Shown here in pieces: positions 25,238-33,619 of a stretch of DNA of 64,000 bases. A model generated the notes under the pieces. It was not told the origin of the DNA. It searched no databases and saw nothing but the letters and a program-made list of their open reading frames with translations. The DNA lies in contig NZ_JAGGNR010000030.1 of assembly GCF_018614975.1 (NCBI RefSeq), positions 1 to 64,000 of the forward strand, read 5' to 3'. A program made the translations under genes and the position numbers. Origin of the DNA: Paenibacillus polymyxa (GTDB taxonomy: Bacteria; Bacillota; Bacilli; Paenibacillales; Paenibacillaceae). Within the stretch, counting starts at the first letter, position 1. Every line of letters begins with the position of its first letter.

Positions 25238-26191
25238 ATGACTTATTTTGATTCGAAATTAAAAATATTTACTTGCAATTCTAACCCCAAGCTTGCCCAT
25301 CAAATTGCTGATTATATCGGGATCCCTATGGGTGAATCTCACACAACCAGCTTTAGTGATGGCGAGATTCAAGTGAAACTCTCCGAGAGTGTTCGGGGCT
25401 GTCACGTTTATATCGTGCAGTCCACTTGCTTGCCGGTTAATGATAACCTGATGGAAATGCTCGTTATGATTGATGCACTCAAACGGGCATCTGCCAAGAC
25501 GATTAACGTCGTTATTCCTTACTATGGCTATGCAAGACAGGATCGCAAGGCACGTTCGCGTGACCCGATTACAGCGAAACTGGTTGCCAACCTTATTGAA
25601 AAAGCGGGTGCAACCCGTGTCATCGCGATGGACTTGCATGCAATGCAGATCCAGGGATTCTTCGACATTCCGGTTGACCATTTGCTCGGCGTGCCAATTC
25701 TGGCTCAATATTTCCGGTCGAAACAGATCGAAAATCCGGTTGTTGTGTCGCCTGACCACGGTGGCGTAGTGCGCGCACGTAAACTGGCTGATTTCCTGAA
25801 TGCACCCCTGGCGATTATCGATAAACGTCGCCCTGAGCCAAATGTGAGCGAAGTGATGAACATTATCGGTAACATCGAGGGTAAAACAGCCATCCTGATC
25901 GATGACATTATTGACACGGCGGGAACGATTGTACTGGGAGCGAATGCTCTGATGGAAGGCGGCGTAAAAGAAGTATACGCGTGCTGTACTCACCCGGTAT
26001 TGTCCGGACCTGCGATGGAACGTTTGGAGAATGCACCATTGAAGGAAGTCATCGTAACGGATACCATTCCAATTACGCATGCTAATCCGACAAGCAAACT
26101 CAAAGTGTTGTCTGTAGCGCCTTTGCTCGGAGAAGCAATTATCCGGGTTCATGAGGAATTGTCAATCAGCAAGCTGTTTGAAATTGAATAA
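25238..26191 (+). CDS. prs: Ribose-phosphate pyrophosphokinase
   Basis: Makes PRPP from ribose-5-phosphate and ATP for purine, pyrimidine, His, Trp and NAD synthesis. The 317-aa product has [36 protein letters not shown] (flexible loop) and the PRPP motif [13 protein letters not shown]. Ribosome site GGAGGG before ATG 25238. A GC-rich hairpin CCTCCCG...CGGGGAGG (25158-25177) without a T run lies between glmU and prs. Confidence 0.98.
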   Translation: MTYFDSKLKIFTCNSNPKLAHQIADYIGIPMGESHTTSFSDGEIQVKLSESVRGCHVYIVQSTCLPVNDNLMEMLVMIDALKRASAKTINVVIPYYGYARQDRKARSRDPITAKLVANLIEKAGATRVIAMDLHAMQIQGFFDIPVDHLLGVPILAQYFRSKQIENPVVVSPDHGGVVRARKLADFLNAPLAIIDKRRPEPNVSEVMNIIGNIEGKTAILIDDIIDTAGTIVLGANALMEGGVKEVYACCTHPVLSGPAMERLENAPLKEVIVTDTIPITHANPTSKLKVLSVAPLLGEAIIRVHEELSISKLFEIE

Positions 26192-26214
26192 GGATGTCTG
26201 CATAAAGTAGTAGA

Positions 26215-26252
26215 GGGGTTACGTTTTCCGGTTCAATGGAAAATGTAACCCC
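26215..26252 (+). repeat. 15-bp stem hairpin after prs
   Basis: GGGGTTACGTTTTCC (26215-26229) pairs with GGAAAATGTAACCCC (26238-26252), one G-U pair, 8-nt loop. It starts 24 nt after the prs stop. No T run follows, so it may be an mRNA 3'-end stabiliser or weak terminator. Confidence 0.6.
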
Positions 26253-26339
26253 TGTCGGCGTGCCATTTTATTAAAAGTGAAACAGACGCTGGTCAGTCCA
26301 TATAAGTTTGAACTACTAATTTACACAATAACGGAGAGG

Positions 26340-26470
26340 GCAGAAAAGATCTGAAGAAGCGAAGCGCTCGCCTTTATCACCGGATTTTCCCTTTGAAAAG
26401 GGAATCAAAAAATCTGGGTATAACAGCGATCGGAAGATGTTTCTGCACGCGCAGTGTTCCAGTGTAGAAT
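26340..26470. other. Structured intergenic segment after prs
   Basis: The stretch contains CGAAGCGCTCG and a hairpin (GATTTTCCCTTT...AAAAGGGAATC, about 26383-26406). Its style resembles intergenic sequences I recall as dispersed in Paenibacillus genomes, but that memory is not evidence. No gene is supported on the plus strand. Confidence 0.3.
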
Positions 26471-26490
26471 GGTTGGTTCATCTTATATGG

Positions 26491-26691
26491 TTAATACCCG
26501 GGGCGGGAGATAAATCGGAAACGACGCCGATGAAAAAGCGTATCGGCAATTTCGACGAATTGATTATCGAAACGTGTGATGAGACCAATCTCAATATGGG
26601 TGTCGCGGTCGTATACCTGTACAGGTACGTGATATTCCAGATGATAGATAAAATCGCTATGTTGAGTCAGTTGTCCATTGTCTTCGCGCAA
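26491..26691 (-). CDS. Small conserved-looking protein of unknown function
   Basis: The 66-codon minus-strand frame encodes a convincing soluble beta-rich product (FIYHLEYHVPVQVYDRDTHI, LITRFDNQFVEIADTLF) ending FRFISRPGY. TTG 26691 has an excellent upstream site (GGAAGGTGAG, about 6 nt spacing on the minus strand). The same frame stays open upstream to about 26766 and still reads like protein (FTVVFTVHILSTQEGERVL) but lacks a normal start codon there, so the true N-terminus could be longer with a rare start. No family is recognised. Confidence 0.55.
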   Translation of the reverse strand: MREDNGQLTQHSDFIYHLEYHVPVQVYDRDTHIEIGLITRFDNQFVEIADTLFHRRRFRFISRPGY

Positions 26692-26830
26692 AACCCGCTC
26701 ACCTTCCTGGGTTGATAAAATATGAACTGTGAATACTACAGTAAATCGATCTTTACTTTCCTGATATTATATGAAATATAACATTCGAAGTCTATGCCTC
26801 ACCTCAGGCTAATCCGAAGGAGGGAACAAG

Positions 26831-27391
26831 ATGAAGTGGATTGTCGGACTTGGAAATCCAGGCTCAAACTATGCCAAAACCCGTCATAATATCGGTTTTA
26901 TGGCACTGGATCGGTTGGCTGATCGTCATAATATCTCCATTACACAGAGTAAATGTAAGGCGCTGATTGGAGAAGGCAATATTGGCGGTGTGAAAACCGT
27001 GCTGATCAAACCAATGACCTATATGAATTTGTCTGGTGAATCGGTTCGAGCATATATGGATTTTTATAAAGTTAGTCTTGAAGATCTGATTGTTGTGTAC
27101 GATGACATGGATACAGAGATTGGCAAAGTCAGATTGCGTTACCAAGGTAGTGCAGGCGGACATAATGGGATCAAGTCCATTATTCAGCATACCGGTACAC
27201 AGCAGTTTAACCGGGTACGCATGGGAATATCCCGGCCTGAACCAGGACATGCCATTGTTGATTATGTACTGTCGACATTTATGAAGAAAGAAAAGGAAGC
27301 CCTGGATCAGACCATTGAGCAAACATGTGATGCTCTGGAGCATAGCTTGACTCATACGTTTGAACAAACAATGGCGAAGTTTAACGGTTAA
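26831..27391 (+). CDS. pth: Peptidyl-tRNA hydrolase
   Basis: Releases tRNA from dropped-off peptidyl-tRNA. The 186-aa product has VGLGNPGSNYAKTRHNIGF with the catalytic His near residue 20, KPMTYMNLSG and the GSAGGHNGIKSI loop. Ribosome site AAGGAGGG precedes ATG. In B. subtilis ctc (general-stress L25-like protein) sits between prs and pth; here it is absent. Confidence 0.98.
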   Translation: MKWIVGLGNPGSNYAKTRHNIGFMALDRLADRHNISITQSKCKALIGEGNIGGVKTVLIKPMTYMNLSGESVRAYMDFYKVSLEDLIVVYDDMDTEIGKVRLRYQGSAGGHNGIKSIIQHTGTQQFNRVRMGISRPEPGHAIVDYVLSTFMKKEKEALDQTIEQTCDALEHSLTHTFEQTMAKFNG

Positions 27392-27408
27392 TTTTGTAAG
27401 ACATACTG
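27379..27408 (+). promoter_or_regulatory. Sigma-F-type promoter of fin
   Basis: -35 GTTTA (27379-27383, inside the pth 3' end), 15-bp spacer, -10 AGACATACTG (27399-27408). This matches the sigma-F pattern GYWTA / GGNNANAMTR with one mismatch and has the same geometry as the gin promoter. Two further copies of the -10 core follow (27440-27449, and 27449-27458, the latter a perfect GGNNANAMTR) but without good -35 sequences. fin is a sigma-F gene in B. subtilis. Confidence 0.55.
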
Positions 27409-27489
27409 GTAAAATGATCATAAAAGACGGGTTCGATTCAGCCATACTGGACATACTGGATGTATAAACCATGTTCAGGAGGCATAAAC

Positions 27490-27720
27490 ATGTCAGTGAA
27501 TTACGTATGTAGGCATTGTCGTACCTTTATTGGACGAATCGATTCTGCCCGGATAACGGAAGTAGAGCTCGGCTTTCATTTCTTGACCCCCGACGAGCGG
27601 AGGGATATAATAGCGTATAATTCCGGTGGTGACATTACCGTTCGGATTACATGTGATTACTGCAAGGAAGCCCTGGAGCACAATCCGGAGCTTAGCCTGC
27701 TCGCGAGTCCGCTTCAGTAG
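27490..27720 (+). CDS. fin: Anti-sigma-F factor Fin (YabK)
   Basis: Small zinc protein that shuts off sigma-F in the forespore so that sigma-G can take over. The 76-aa product has CRHC (residues 7-10) and CDYC (55-58) with the family core ELGFHFLTPDERRDIIAYNS between. ATG 27490 has CAGGAGGC 8 nt upstream; the longer frame from 27460 overlaps the promoter region. Located between pth and mfd exactly as B. subtilis yabK. Confidence 0.95.
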   Translation: MSVNYVCRHCRTFIGRIDSARITEVELGFHFLTPDERRDIIAYNSGGDITVRITCDYCKEALEHNPELSLLASPLQ

Positions 27721-27784
27721 ACATCGCCCGTACAGGATCGAATGACAGTTGAGGGCGGTTGCGTAATAACGCTCCACCTTTTAT

Positions 27785-27813
27785 AGCCTTGGCAGCCTGC
27801 TGAGGCTTCTTTT
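27785..27813 (+). terminator. Intrinsic terminator after fin
   Basis: Nested stem AGCCT-TG-GCAG-C-CTGC-TG-AGGCT followed by TCTTTTC. Confidence 0.75.
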
Positions 27814-27992
27814 CAGTTGGTATGAAAGCCATCGCTAACTCGAAATCAGGCTCAGCCGCATTAACAGATGTGGCAATGTTGCGAGTAATCCGATATGATG
27901 AAACAGGACAAAAAGGAATTTGTATCCATTTTAATAGTGATGCTACGCGTATGCGTTAGATAATCAAGTAAGTTATAAGAGAGGTGCCCCTT

Positions 27993-30900
27993 TTGTTACA
28001 AGCACTTATACAGGCTTTTTCCAAAGATCCGGACTTCGGGTCCATTACAGCCGGAATCAAGTCCGGCATGAAAGAGCAACTGGTTTCCGGTTTGTCCGGA
28101 TCAGCGCGTCAGATTATGCTGGCTGCTCTGCATCAGGAAATGAATCGACCGTTGCTCGTAGTAACGCATAATATGTTTTCAGCTCAAAAAATTGCAGAAG
28201 ATTTACAGGAAGCGCTTTCACCTGATCAGGTGTTGATCTATCCTGCCAACGAACTTGTCGCTGCTGAAGCTGCTGTTTCCAGCCCGGAAACATTGGGTCA
28301 GCGTATTGATGTGTTGGTCCGCTGCGCCCAGGGATTCAGGGGCGTTGTTGTTATTCCTTTTTCCGGAGTAAGACGTTATGTTCCGCTTCCGGAAGTGATG
28401 GCCAATGCTCGAATTTTGATTAAACAGGGCAACACACTTCAACTGGACTCCTTCCTGCTGGAGATGGTAAAGCTCGGATATGAGCGTGTGGAGCGCGTAG
28501 AATCTCGTGGTGAGATGAGTGTACGCGGAGGTATCATCGACTTCTATCCGGTTACTTCATCGATCGCATATCGGGTGGAGTTATTTGATGATGAGATTGA
28601 CTCCATTCGGACATTTGATCCAGCGGATCAGCGTTCGATTGAACGGATTGAAGAAATTACGGTTTTACCATGCAAGGAATTAATTGCAGATCGTGAACGT
28701 ATGGAAAAGGCTGCCGATGCGGCTGCTCTTTTGCTGGAGCAACAACTGGAGAAAATGACGGACCGGCAGGCGAAGCTACGTCTTCGTGAAGAAATTCACC
28801 GGGAGATCGAGCTTTTGCGGGAACACGTGTATTTCTCCGAAATGTATAAATATATTTCTCCGCTCTATCCGGAGAACAAAACGATCTACGACTATATGCC
28901 GGAAGATACCCTGCTGGTTCTTGATGAGCCTGCCAGACTATCGGAGACATCGAAACAGCTGGAACGTGATGAATCGGAGTGGAATCTGCATTTGATGCAA
29001 AACGGAAAAACACTTCCGGATCTTCCTTTATCCGCAGACGGTGATGAACTCTTGTATGAGCGTACATTCCAGACGCTGTTTATGTCGATCTTTTTGCGTC
29101 AAGTTCCACACACTCAACCACAGAACATTCTGAACTTCATCAGTCGTGGCATGCAGGATTTCCATGGACAGATGAACGTGCTGAAGGCAGAGATGGAGCG
29201 GTGGCAGAAGGCCGGAGTTCAAGTACTCATGCTGGCGAACGGCGAGGAGCGACTCGAGCGGATGCGCCGGGTACTGATGGACTATGATATTCCAGAGCCA
29301 GAGATGATGATCGGTAACTTGCAAACGGGATTTGAAATGCCGTCCATTCATTTGGCTGTCGTGACCGAGGGCGAGATGTTCTCGCAAAAACAGCGTAAAG
29401 TACGCAAACCGATTCGGAATGTAGATAATGCTGAACGGATCAAATCTTATAGCGAGCTAAAAGTGGGCGATTATGTCGTTCACCAGAACCACGGGATTGG
29501 TAAGTACCTTGGGATCGGTACCCTCGAAGTTGGCGGCATTCATAAGGACTATATGCATATTCTCTATGCGGGTGGAGACAAACTGTCTGTACCTATTGAG
29601 CAGATCGATCTGATTCAGAAATATGTGGGTTCCGAAGAGAAAGAACCGAAAATATACAAGCTGGGCGGCAATGAGTGGACACGGGTTAAAAATAAAGTCC
29701 GCACATCCGTACAGGATATTGCTGATGATCTGATCAAGCTCTATGCGGAACGCCAAACTGCGAAAGGTTTTGGGTTCGACAAGGATTCTGCTGAACAGCA
29801 GGAGTTTGAAGACATGTTCCCTTACGATGAGACACGTGATCAAGTACGTGCGATCGAGGAAATCAAGAAGGATATGGAACAAAACCGTCCGATGGACCGT
29901 TTATTGTGTGGGGATGTTGGTTACGGCAAGACCGAGGTGGCTATTCGGGCTGCATTTAAAGCAGCGATCGAAGGCAAACAGGTGGCTGTACTCGTTCCGA
30001 CAACTATTTTGGCACAGCAGCATTTTGAGACGTTCCGTGAGCGCTTCGCCGGTTATCCGTTCAACATTCATGTACTTAGCCGATTCCGCACGCGCAAAGA
30101 GCAGAACGAGACAGCCAAAGGCATTAAGGTTGGTACAGTAGATATTGTCATCGGAACGCATCGACTGCTGTCACAGGATCTGGTGTTCAAGGATCTGGGA
30201 CTGCTCATTGTGGACGAAGAACAACGCTTTGGTGTAACCCACAAGGAAAAACTGAAGAAGCTGAAAACCAATGTAGATGTACTGACACTAACCGCAACGC
30301 CGATTCCGCGTACGCTTCACATGTCCATGCTGGGTGTACGGGATCTGTCGGTTATTGAGACACCGCCGGAAAATCGTTTCCCGGTACAGACCTATGTGGT
30401 AGAACACAGTCAGGCCCTTGTTCGCGAAGCCATTGAGCGTGAGCTGGCACGCGGAGGTCAGGTGTATTATCTCTATAATCGTGTTCAGGGGATTCAGGAG
30501 ATGGCGGCCGAAATCTCTGAGCTGGTGCCTGAAGCCAGGGTTGGTGTCGGACATGGTCAGATGTCGGAAACAGAGCTGGAGAAGACGATTCTGGACTTCC
30601 TGGATGGTGAATATGACGTGCTTGTGAGCACAAGTATCATCGAGACCGGGGTAGATATTCCGAACGTAAATACGCTGATCGTACATGATGCGGATAAAAT
30701 GGGACTCTCCCAGCTGTATCAGCTGCGCGGACGTGTGGGTCGTTCCAACCGTATTGCGTATGCCTATTTTACGTACCAACGGGATAAAGTCCTTACTGAA
30801 GTTGCTGAGAAACGTCTGCAATCAATCAAAGAATTCACCGAACTGGGTTCAGGATTCAAAATCGCCATGCGTGACTTGTCGATTCGTGGTGCGGGAAATC

Positions 30901-31520
30901 TGCTGGGAGCAGAGCAGCATGGTTTCATCGCTTCCGTCGGGTTTGATCTGTATTCCCAGATGCTTGCGGAGGAGATCAACAAACGCAAAGTTACGATGCT
31001 TGGCGAGGAGCCGGTACCTTCAGACCAGTGGAATACAACCCTGGATCTCAGTATCGATGCATACTTGCCGTCCGATTATATTTATGACAGTATTCAGAAG
31101 ATTGAGATCTACAAAAAAGTGGCGGTTATTGCCTCCTTCGACGATGCGATGGAGTTGGAAGACGAATTGGTTGACCGGTTCGGTGATCTTCCAGAAGCCG
31201 TCATCAACTTGCTGGCTGTTGCGCGGATGAAAGTATACGGAAAAATCTACGGTATTGAGTCCATTTCCCAACGTGGTGAGGACATTACCGTGAAGTTCTA
31301 TGAAGGGCGTGAACATGCCTTTGAACTCTCAAAAATCGCGCACATTGGAAATCAGTTTGAAAGACGTGTACAATTTGAACAAGGACCCCATATGCTGATT
31401 CACGCTAAAGGCAAGGGGCTTGGGGATAAGCAACTGATGGAGCTGGTAGAGAAAATTCTGGAGTCCATGAAAACTGCTTTTAAATCAAAGGGGGAACTAA
31501 AGGATGTTACCAAAGTATAA
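27993..31520 (+). CDS. mfd: Transcription-repair coupling factor Mfd
   Basis: Large ATP-driven DNA translocase that removes stalled RNA polymerase and recruits UvrA. About 1175 aa: N-terminal UvrB-homology region (residues 1-350), RNA polymerase interaction domain (about 480-550), helicase motifs with LLCGDVGYGKTEV (near 640) and IVDEEQRFGV (near 740), TRG motif and C-terminal regulatory domain. TTG 27993 is preferred, with GAGAGGTG (27979-27986) upstream, over GTG 27984. Its 3' end overlaps the next gene by 17 nt. Confidence 0.97.
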   Translation: MLQALIQAFSKDPDFGSITAGIKSGMKEQLVSGLSGSARQIMLAALHQEMNRPLLVVTHNMFSAQKIAEDLQEALSPDQVLIYPANELVAAEAAVSSPETLGQRIDVLVRCAQGFRGVVVIPFSGVRRYVPLPEVMANARILIKQGNTLQLDSFLLEMVKLGYERVERVESRGEMSVRGGIIDFYPVTSSIAYRVELFDDEIDSIRTFDPADQRSIERIEEITVLPCKELIADRERMEKAADAAALLLEQQLEKMTDRQAKLRLREEIHREIELLREHVYFSEMYKYISPLYPENKTIYDYMPEDTLLVLDEPARLSETSKQLERDESEWNLHLMQNGKTLPDLPLSADGDELLYERTFQTLFMSIFLRQVPHTQPQNILNFISRGMQDFHGQMNVLKAEMERWQKAGVQVLMLANGEERLERMRRVLMDYDIPEPEMMIGNLQTGFEMPSIHLAVVTEGEMFSQKQRKVRKPIRNVDNAERIKSYSELKVGDYVVHQNHGIGKYLGIGTLEVGGIHKDYMHILYAGGDKLSVPIEQIDLIQKYVGSEEKEPKIYKLGGNEWTRVKNKVRTSVQDIADDLIKLYAERQTAKGFGFDKDSAEQQEFEDMFPYDETRDQVRAIEEIKKDMEQNRPMDRLLCGDVGYGKTEVAIRAAFKAAIEGKQVAVLVPTTILAQQHFETFRERFAGYPFNIHVLSRFRTRKEQNETAKGIKVGTVDIVIGTHRLLSQDLVFKDLGLLIVDEEQRFGVTHKEKLKKLKTNVDVLTLTATPIPRTLHMSMLGVRDLSVIETPPENRFPVQTYVVEHSQALVREAIERELARGGQVYYLYNRVQGIQEMAAEISELVPEARVGVGHGQMSETELEKTILDFLDGEYDVLVSTSIIETGVDIPNVNTLIVHDADKMGLSQLYQLRGRVGRSNRIAYAYFTYQRDKVLTEVAEKRLQSIKEFTELGSGFKIAMRDLSIRGAGNLLGAEQHGFIASVGFDLYSQMLAEEINKRKVTMLGEEPVPSDQWNTTLDLSIDAYLPSDYIYDSIQKIEIYKKVAVIASFDDAMELEDELVDRFGDLPEAVINLLAVARMKVYGKIYGIESISQRGEDITVKFYEGREHAFELSKIAHIGNQFERRVQFEQGPHMLIHAKGKGLGDKQLMELVEKILESMKTAFKSKGELKDVTKV

Positions 31521-32652
31521 AAAAGTAGGAAAAGTACTGTCTGTGAGCATGGTCGCAGTACTATCCTTATCAATGCTTGCTGCATGTGGCAAGAAGGAAG
31601 AAGCAAAAACACCGGAAACGACGGATACAAGTGCTGTAGTCGCTACGTATGATGGTGGTACTATTACAGCCAATGAATTCGACATGGAGCAACGTGTCAT
31701 GAAATTCCTCTATCCGGAGTATGCACAAATGATGGATATGGACGATTTCAAAGAGTATTTGGTGAAACAGGAAGTTGCTTATGAATATCTGAGTGGCAAA
31801 GCAAGCGAAGATGCCAAAACAGCTGGTACCAAAGCGGCAACTGAGCAATTCGATAAAATGAAAGCTTCTGTTCAGGCAGATCAGTGGACAGAAATGCTCA
31901 AAGCTCAGAAACTGACTGATGACAACATTAAAGACTACATGACTCGGATCATGACAGTAATTAAAGACAAAGAAACAGGCGTTACGGACGATGCAATCAA
32001 GGCTGAGTTTGAGAAAAACAAAGATCAGTTCACAACGGCTTCCGTTCGTCACGTGCTGATTAACTTCACAGATCCAAAAACGCAAAAAGAGCGTAAAAAA
32101 GAAGATGCACTTAAAATTGCAAAAGAAGTAAAAACCAAGTTGGATGGCGGAGCTGATTTTGCTGAAATTGCAAAAAAATATTCAGAAGATCCAGGTTCTG
32201 CTGAAAAGGGTGGACTGTATGAAAATACACCTGTAGGCAGCTGGGTAGAGGCATTTAAGGAAGCTGCAAAAACGTTGCCACTGAACAAAATCAGTGATCC
32301 AGTAGAGACAGAGTACGGTTACCATGTCATGAAAGTGGAAGCTCGTACAGAAGCTGACTTTGCCAAATTGACGGCTGAACAAAAAGAAAGTCTGAAGAGC
32401 CAATTGGCTGCAGCCGAAATCGATACGTTTATGCAAAATGAGTTAGACAAAATCGTAAAAGAAGTTAAGCTGCCAAAAACAGAAAAAGCTGAAGAAGGCA
32501 AAACTGAAGGTACAACGGGTACAGGAACTGAAGGAGAGAAAACAACCGAGCCAAAAACGGATGACTCCACAGGTACGGATACCAAGACTGACCAAGGTAC
32601 GACTGGAACAGACAAAGATGCAACTACAGATGAAGGTACAAGCAGTAAGTAA
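31504..32652 (+). CDS. PrsA-like parvulin-type foldase lipoprotein
   Basis: Extracytoplasmic peptidyl-prolyl isomerase/chaperone anchored as a lipoprotein. The 382-aa product has a signal peptide with lipobox L-A-A-C (Cys 28), an N-terminal SurA-like helical part and a rotamase (PpiC) domain (about residues 175-280: VRHVLINF, DFAEIAKKYSEDPGSAEKGG, PVETEYGYHVMKV). A low-complexity Thr/Glu/Gly/Asp/Lys tail follows (about 325-382). It overlaps mfd by 17 nt, so cotranscription is likely. In B. subtilis spoVT follows mfd directly, so this gene is an insertion in the conserved order. Clients unknown. Confidence 0.93.
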   Translation: MLPKYKKVGKVLSVSMVAVLSLSMLAACGKKEEAKTPETTDTSAVVATYDGGTITANEFDMEQRVMKFLYPEYAQMMDMDDFKEYLVKQEVAYEYLSGKASEDAKTAGTKAATEQFDKMKASVQADQWTEMLKAQKLTDDNIKDYMTRIMTVIKDKETGVTDDAIKAEFEKNKDQFTTASVRHVLINFTDPKTQKERKKEDALKIAKEVKTKLDGGADFAEIAKKYSEDPGSAEKGGLYENTPVGSWVEAFKEAAKTLPLNKISDPVETEYGYHVMKVEARTEADFAKLTAEQKESLKSQLAAAEIDTFMQNELDKIVKEVKLPKTEKAEEGKTEGTTGTGTEGEKTTEPKTDDSTGTDTKTDQGTTGTDKDATTDEGTSSK

Positions 32653-32670
32653 ATATGGACAACTATACAG

Positions 32671-32716
32671 AGAAGCAAGGGGAGGACTTAGGACCTCCTT
32701 CTTGCTTCTTCTTTTA
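32671..32716 (+). terminator. Intrinsic terminator after prsA-like gene
   Basis: AGAAGCAAGGGGAGG pairs with CCTCCTTCTTGCTTCT (two mismatched or G-U positions), then TCTTTTATA. Confidence 0.9.
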
Positions 32717-32783
32717 TATATTCAAGCCGTATGGGTACATGGTCGCCTTCTTAGAAAGTTACACAACTATATTCTCCGAAGCA

Positions 32784-32814
32784 TGTATAAGGACTTGGGA
32801 ACAGATGAATACTA
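32784..32814 (+). promoter_or_regulatory. Sigma-G-type promoter of spoVT
   Basis: TGTATA (32784-32789), 18-bp spacer, AATACTA (32808-32814), against the sigma-G pattern TGMATA / CATACTA (one mismatch in each). spoVT is a sigma-G gene in B. subtilis, which supports the call. Confidence 0.6.
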
Positions 32815-32911
32815 TGGTCAAGATATCACACTAAACGTTCTGGGACTTTCCTCTACCCATTAAGGAACAGTAGTTGAAAAATCTTCTCGAGAAAGTGGGG
32901 CAACATGTGAA

Positions 32912-33454
32912 ATGAAAGCTACTGGTATTGTCCGCCGTATAGATGACCTTGGTCGTGTGGTCATTCCAAAAGAAATCCGCCGTACGTTACGTATTCGTGA
33001 AGGTGATCCACTGGAAATTTTCGTGGATCGTGATGGAGAAGTTATCCTTAAAAAATATTCGCCAATTGGCGAACTTGGTGATTTTGCCAAAGAATATGCA
33101 GAATCCCTGTATGAGAGTACAGGACATGTAACGATGATTTCTGACCGGGATACCATTATCACGGTGGCAGGCGGCTCCAAGAAAGAGTATTTGGACAAGC
33201 AGGTCGGTCAACTGTTAGAAGGATGTATGGAAAACAGGAAGACCATTTTGGAAACAAACAATGGTTCTTATGAACTTAGCAAAGATCATGACGAGACGTT
33301 ATCCTCTTTTGTTATTGCGCCGATTATTTCAGGTGGTGACCCCATCGGAACGGTTATCCTATTCAATAAGGATGAATTGGTGAAGATGTCTCAAATGGAA
33401 GTGAAGATGTCTGAGACGGCTGCCGGTTTCCTTGGCAAGCAAATGGAACAATAG
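32912..33454 (+). CDS. spoVT: Stage V sporulation regulator SpoVT
   Basis: AbrB-type DNA-binding domain (MKATGIVRRIDDLGRVVIPK) fused to a GAF-like C-terminal domain (about residues 55-178); it tunes sigma-G regulon expression in the forespore. The 180-aa product matches B. subtilis SpoVT in length and sequence (VTMISDRDTIITVAG, FVIAPIISGGDPIGTVI). Preceded by a sigma-G-type promoter and followed by its own terminator. It is a paralogue of AbrB at 12.7 kb. Confidence 0.97.
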   Translation: MKATGIVRRIDDLGRVVIPKEIRRTLRIREGDPLEIFVDRDGEVILKKYSPIGELGDFAKEYAESLYESTGHVTMISDRDTIITVAGGSKKEYLDKQVGQLLEGCMENRKTILETNNGSYELSKDHDETLSSFVIAPIISGGDPIGTVILFNKDELVKMSQMEVKMSETAAGFLGKQMEQ

Positions 33455-33464
33455 ACCGCAGATC

Positions 33465-33503
33465 AACTCCTGGTGCCCTGTCTTGGGCATACGGGAGTTT
33501 TTG
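33465..33503 (+). terminator. Intrinsic terminator after spoVT
   Basis: AACTCC...GGAGTT outer stem with inner GCCC...GGGC, followed by TTTTTG. Confidence 0.85.
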
Positions 33504-33619
33504 CATTTTAAGGGACAAGGAATTGATTCAGACGGGTGTCATGGTGCAGAGTTAGTCTGTGTGCCCTCAGGCAGGTATAATAACAAGGTATGCTTAAAAG
33601 GATTACGCAGGAGGGACTT

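Noticed and set aside
25259-26152. 297-codon open frame antisense to prs
   Set aside because: It mirrors the highly conserved prs gene, has an odd His/Arg/Asn-rich composition and no ribosome site; long antisense frames arise from the codon use of the sense gene.
27426-27445. T-loop-like GGTTCGATTC before fin
   Set aside because: Flanking bases do not form a 5-bp T stem, and no acceptor, D or anticodon arms are present, so it is not a tRNA.
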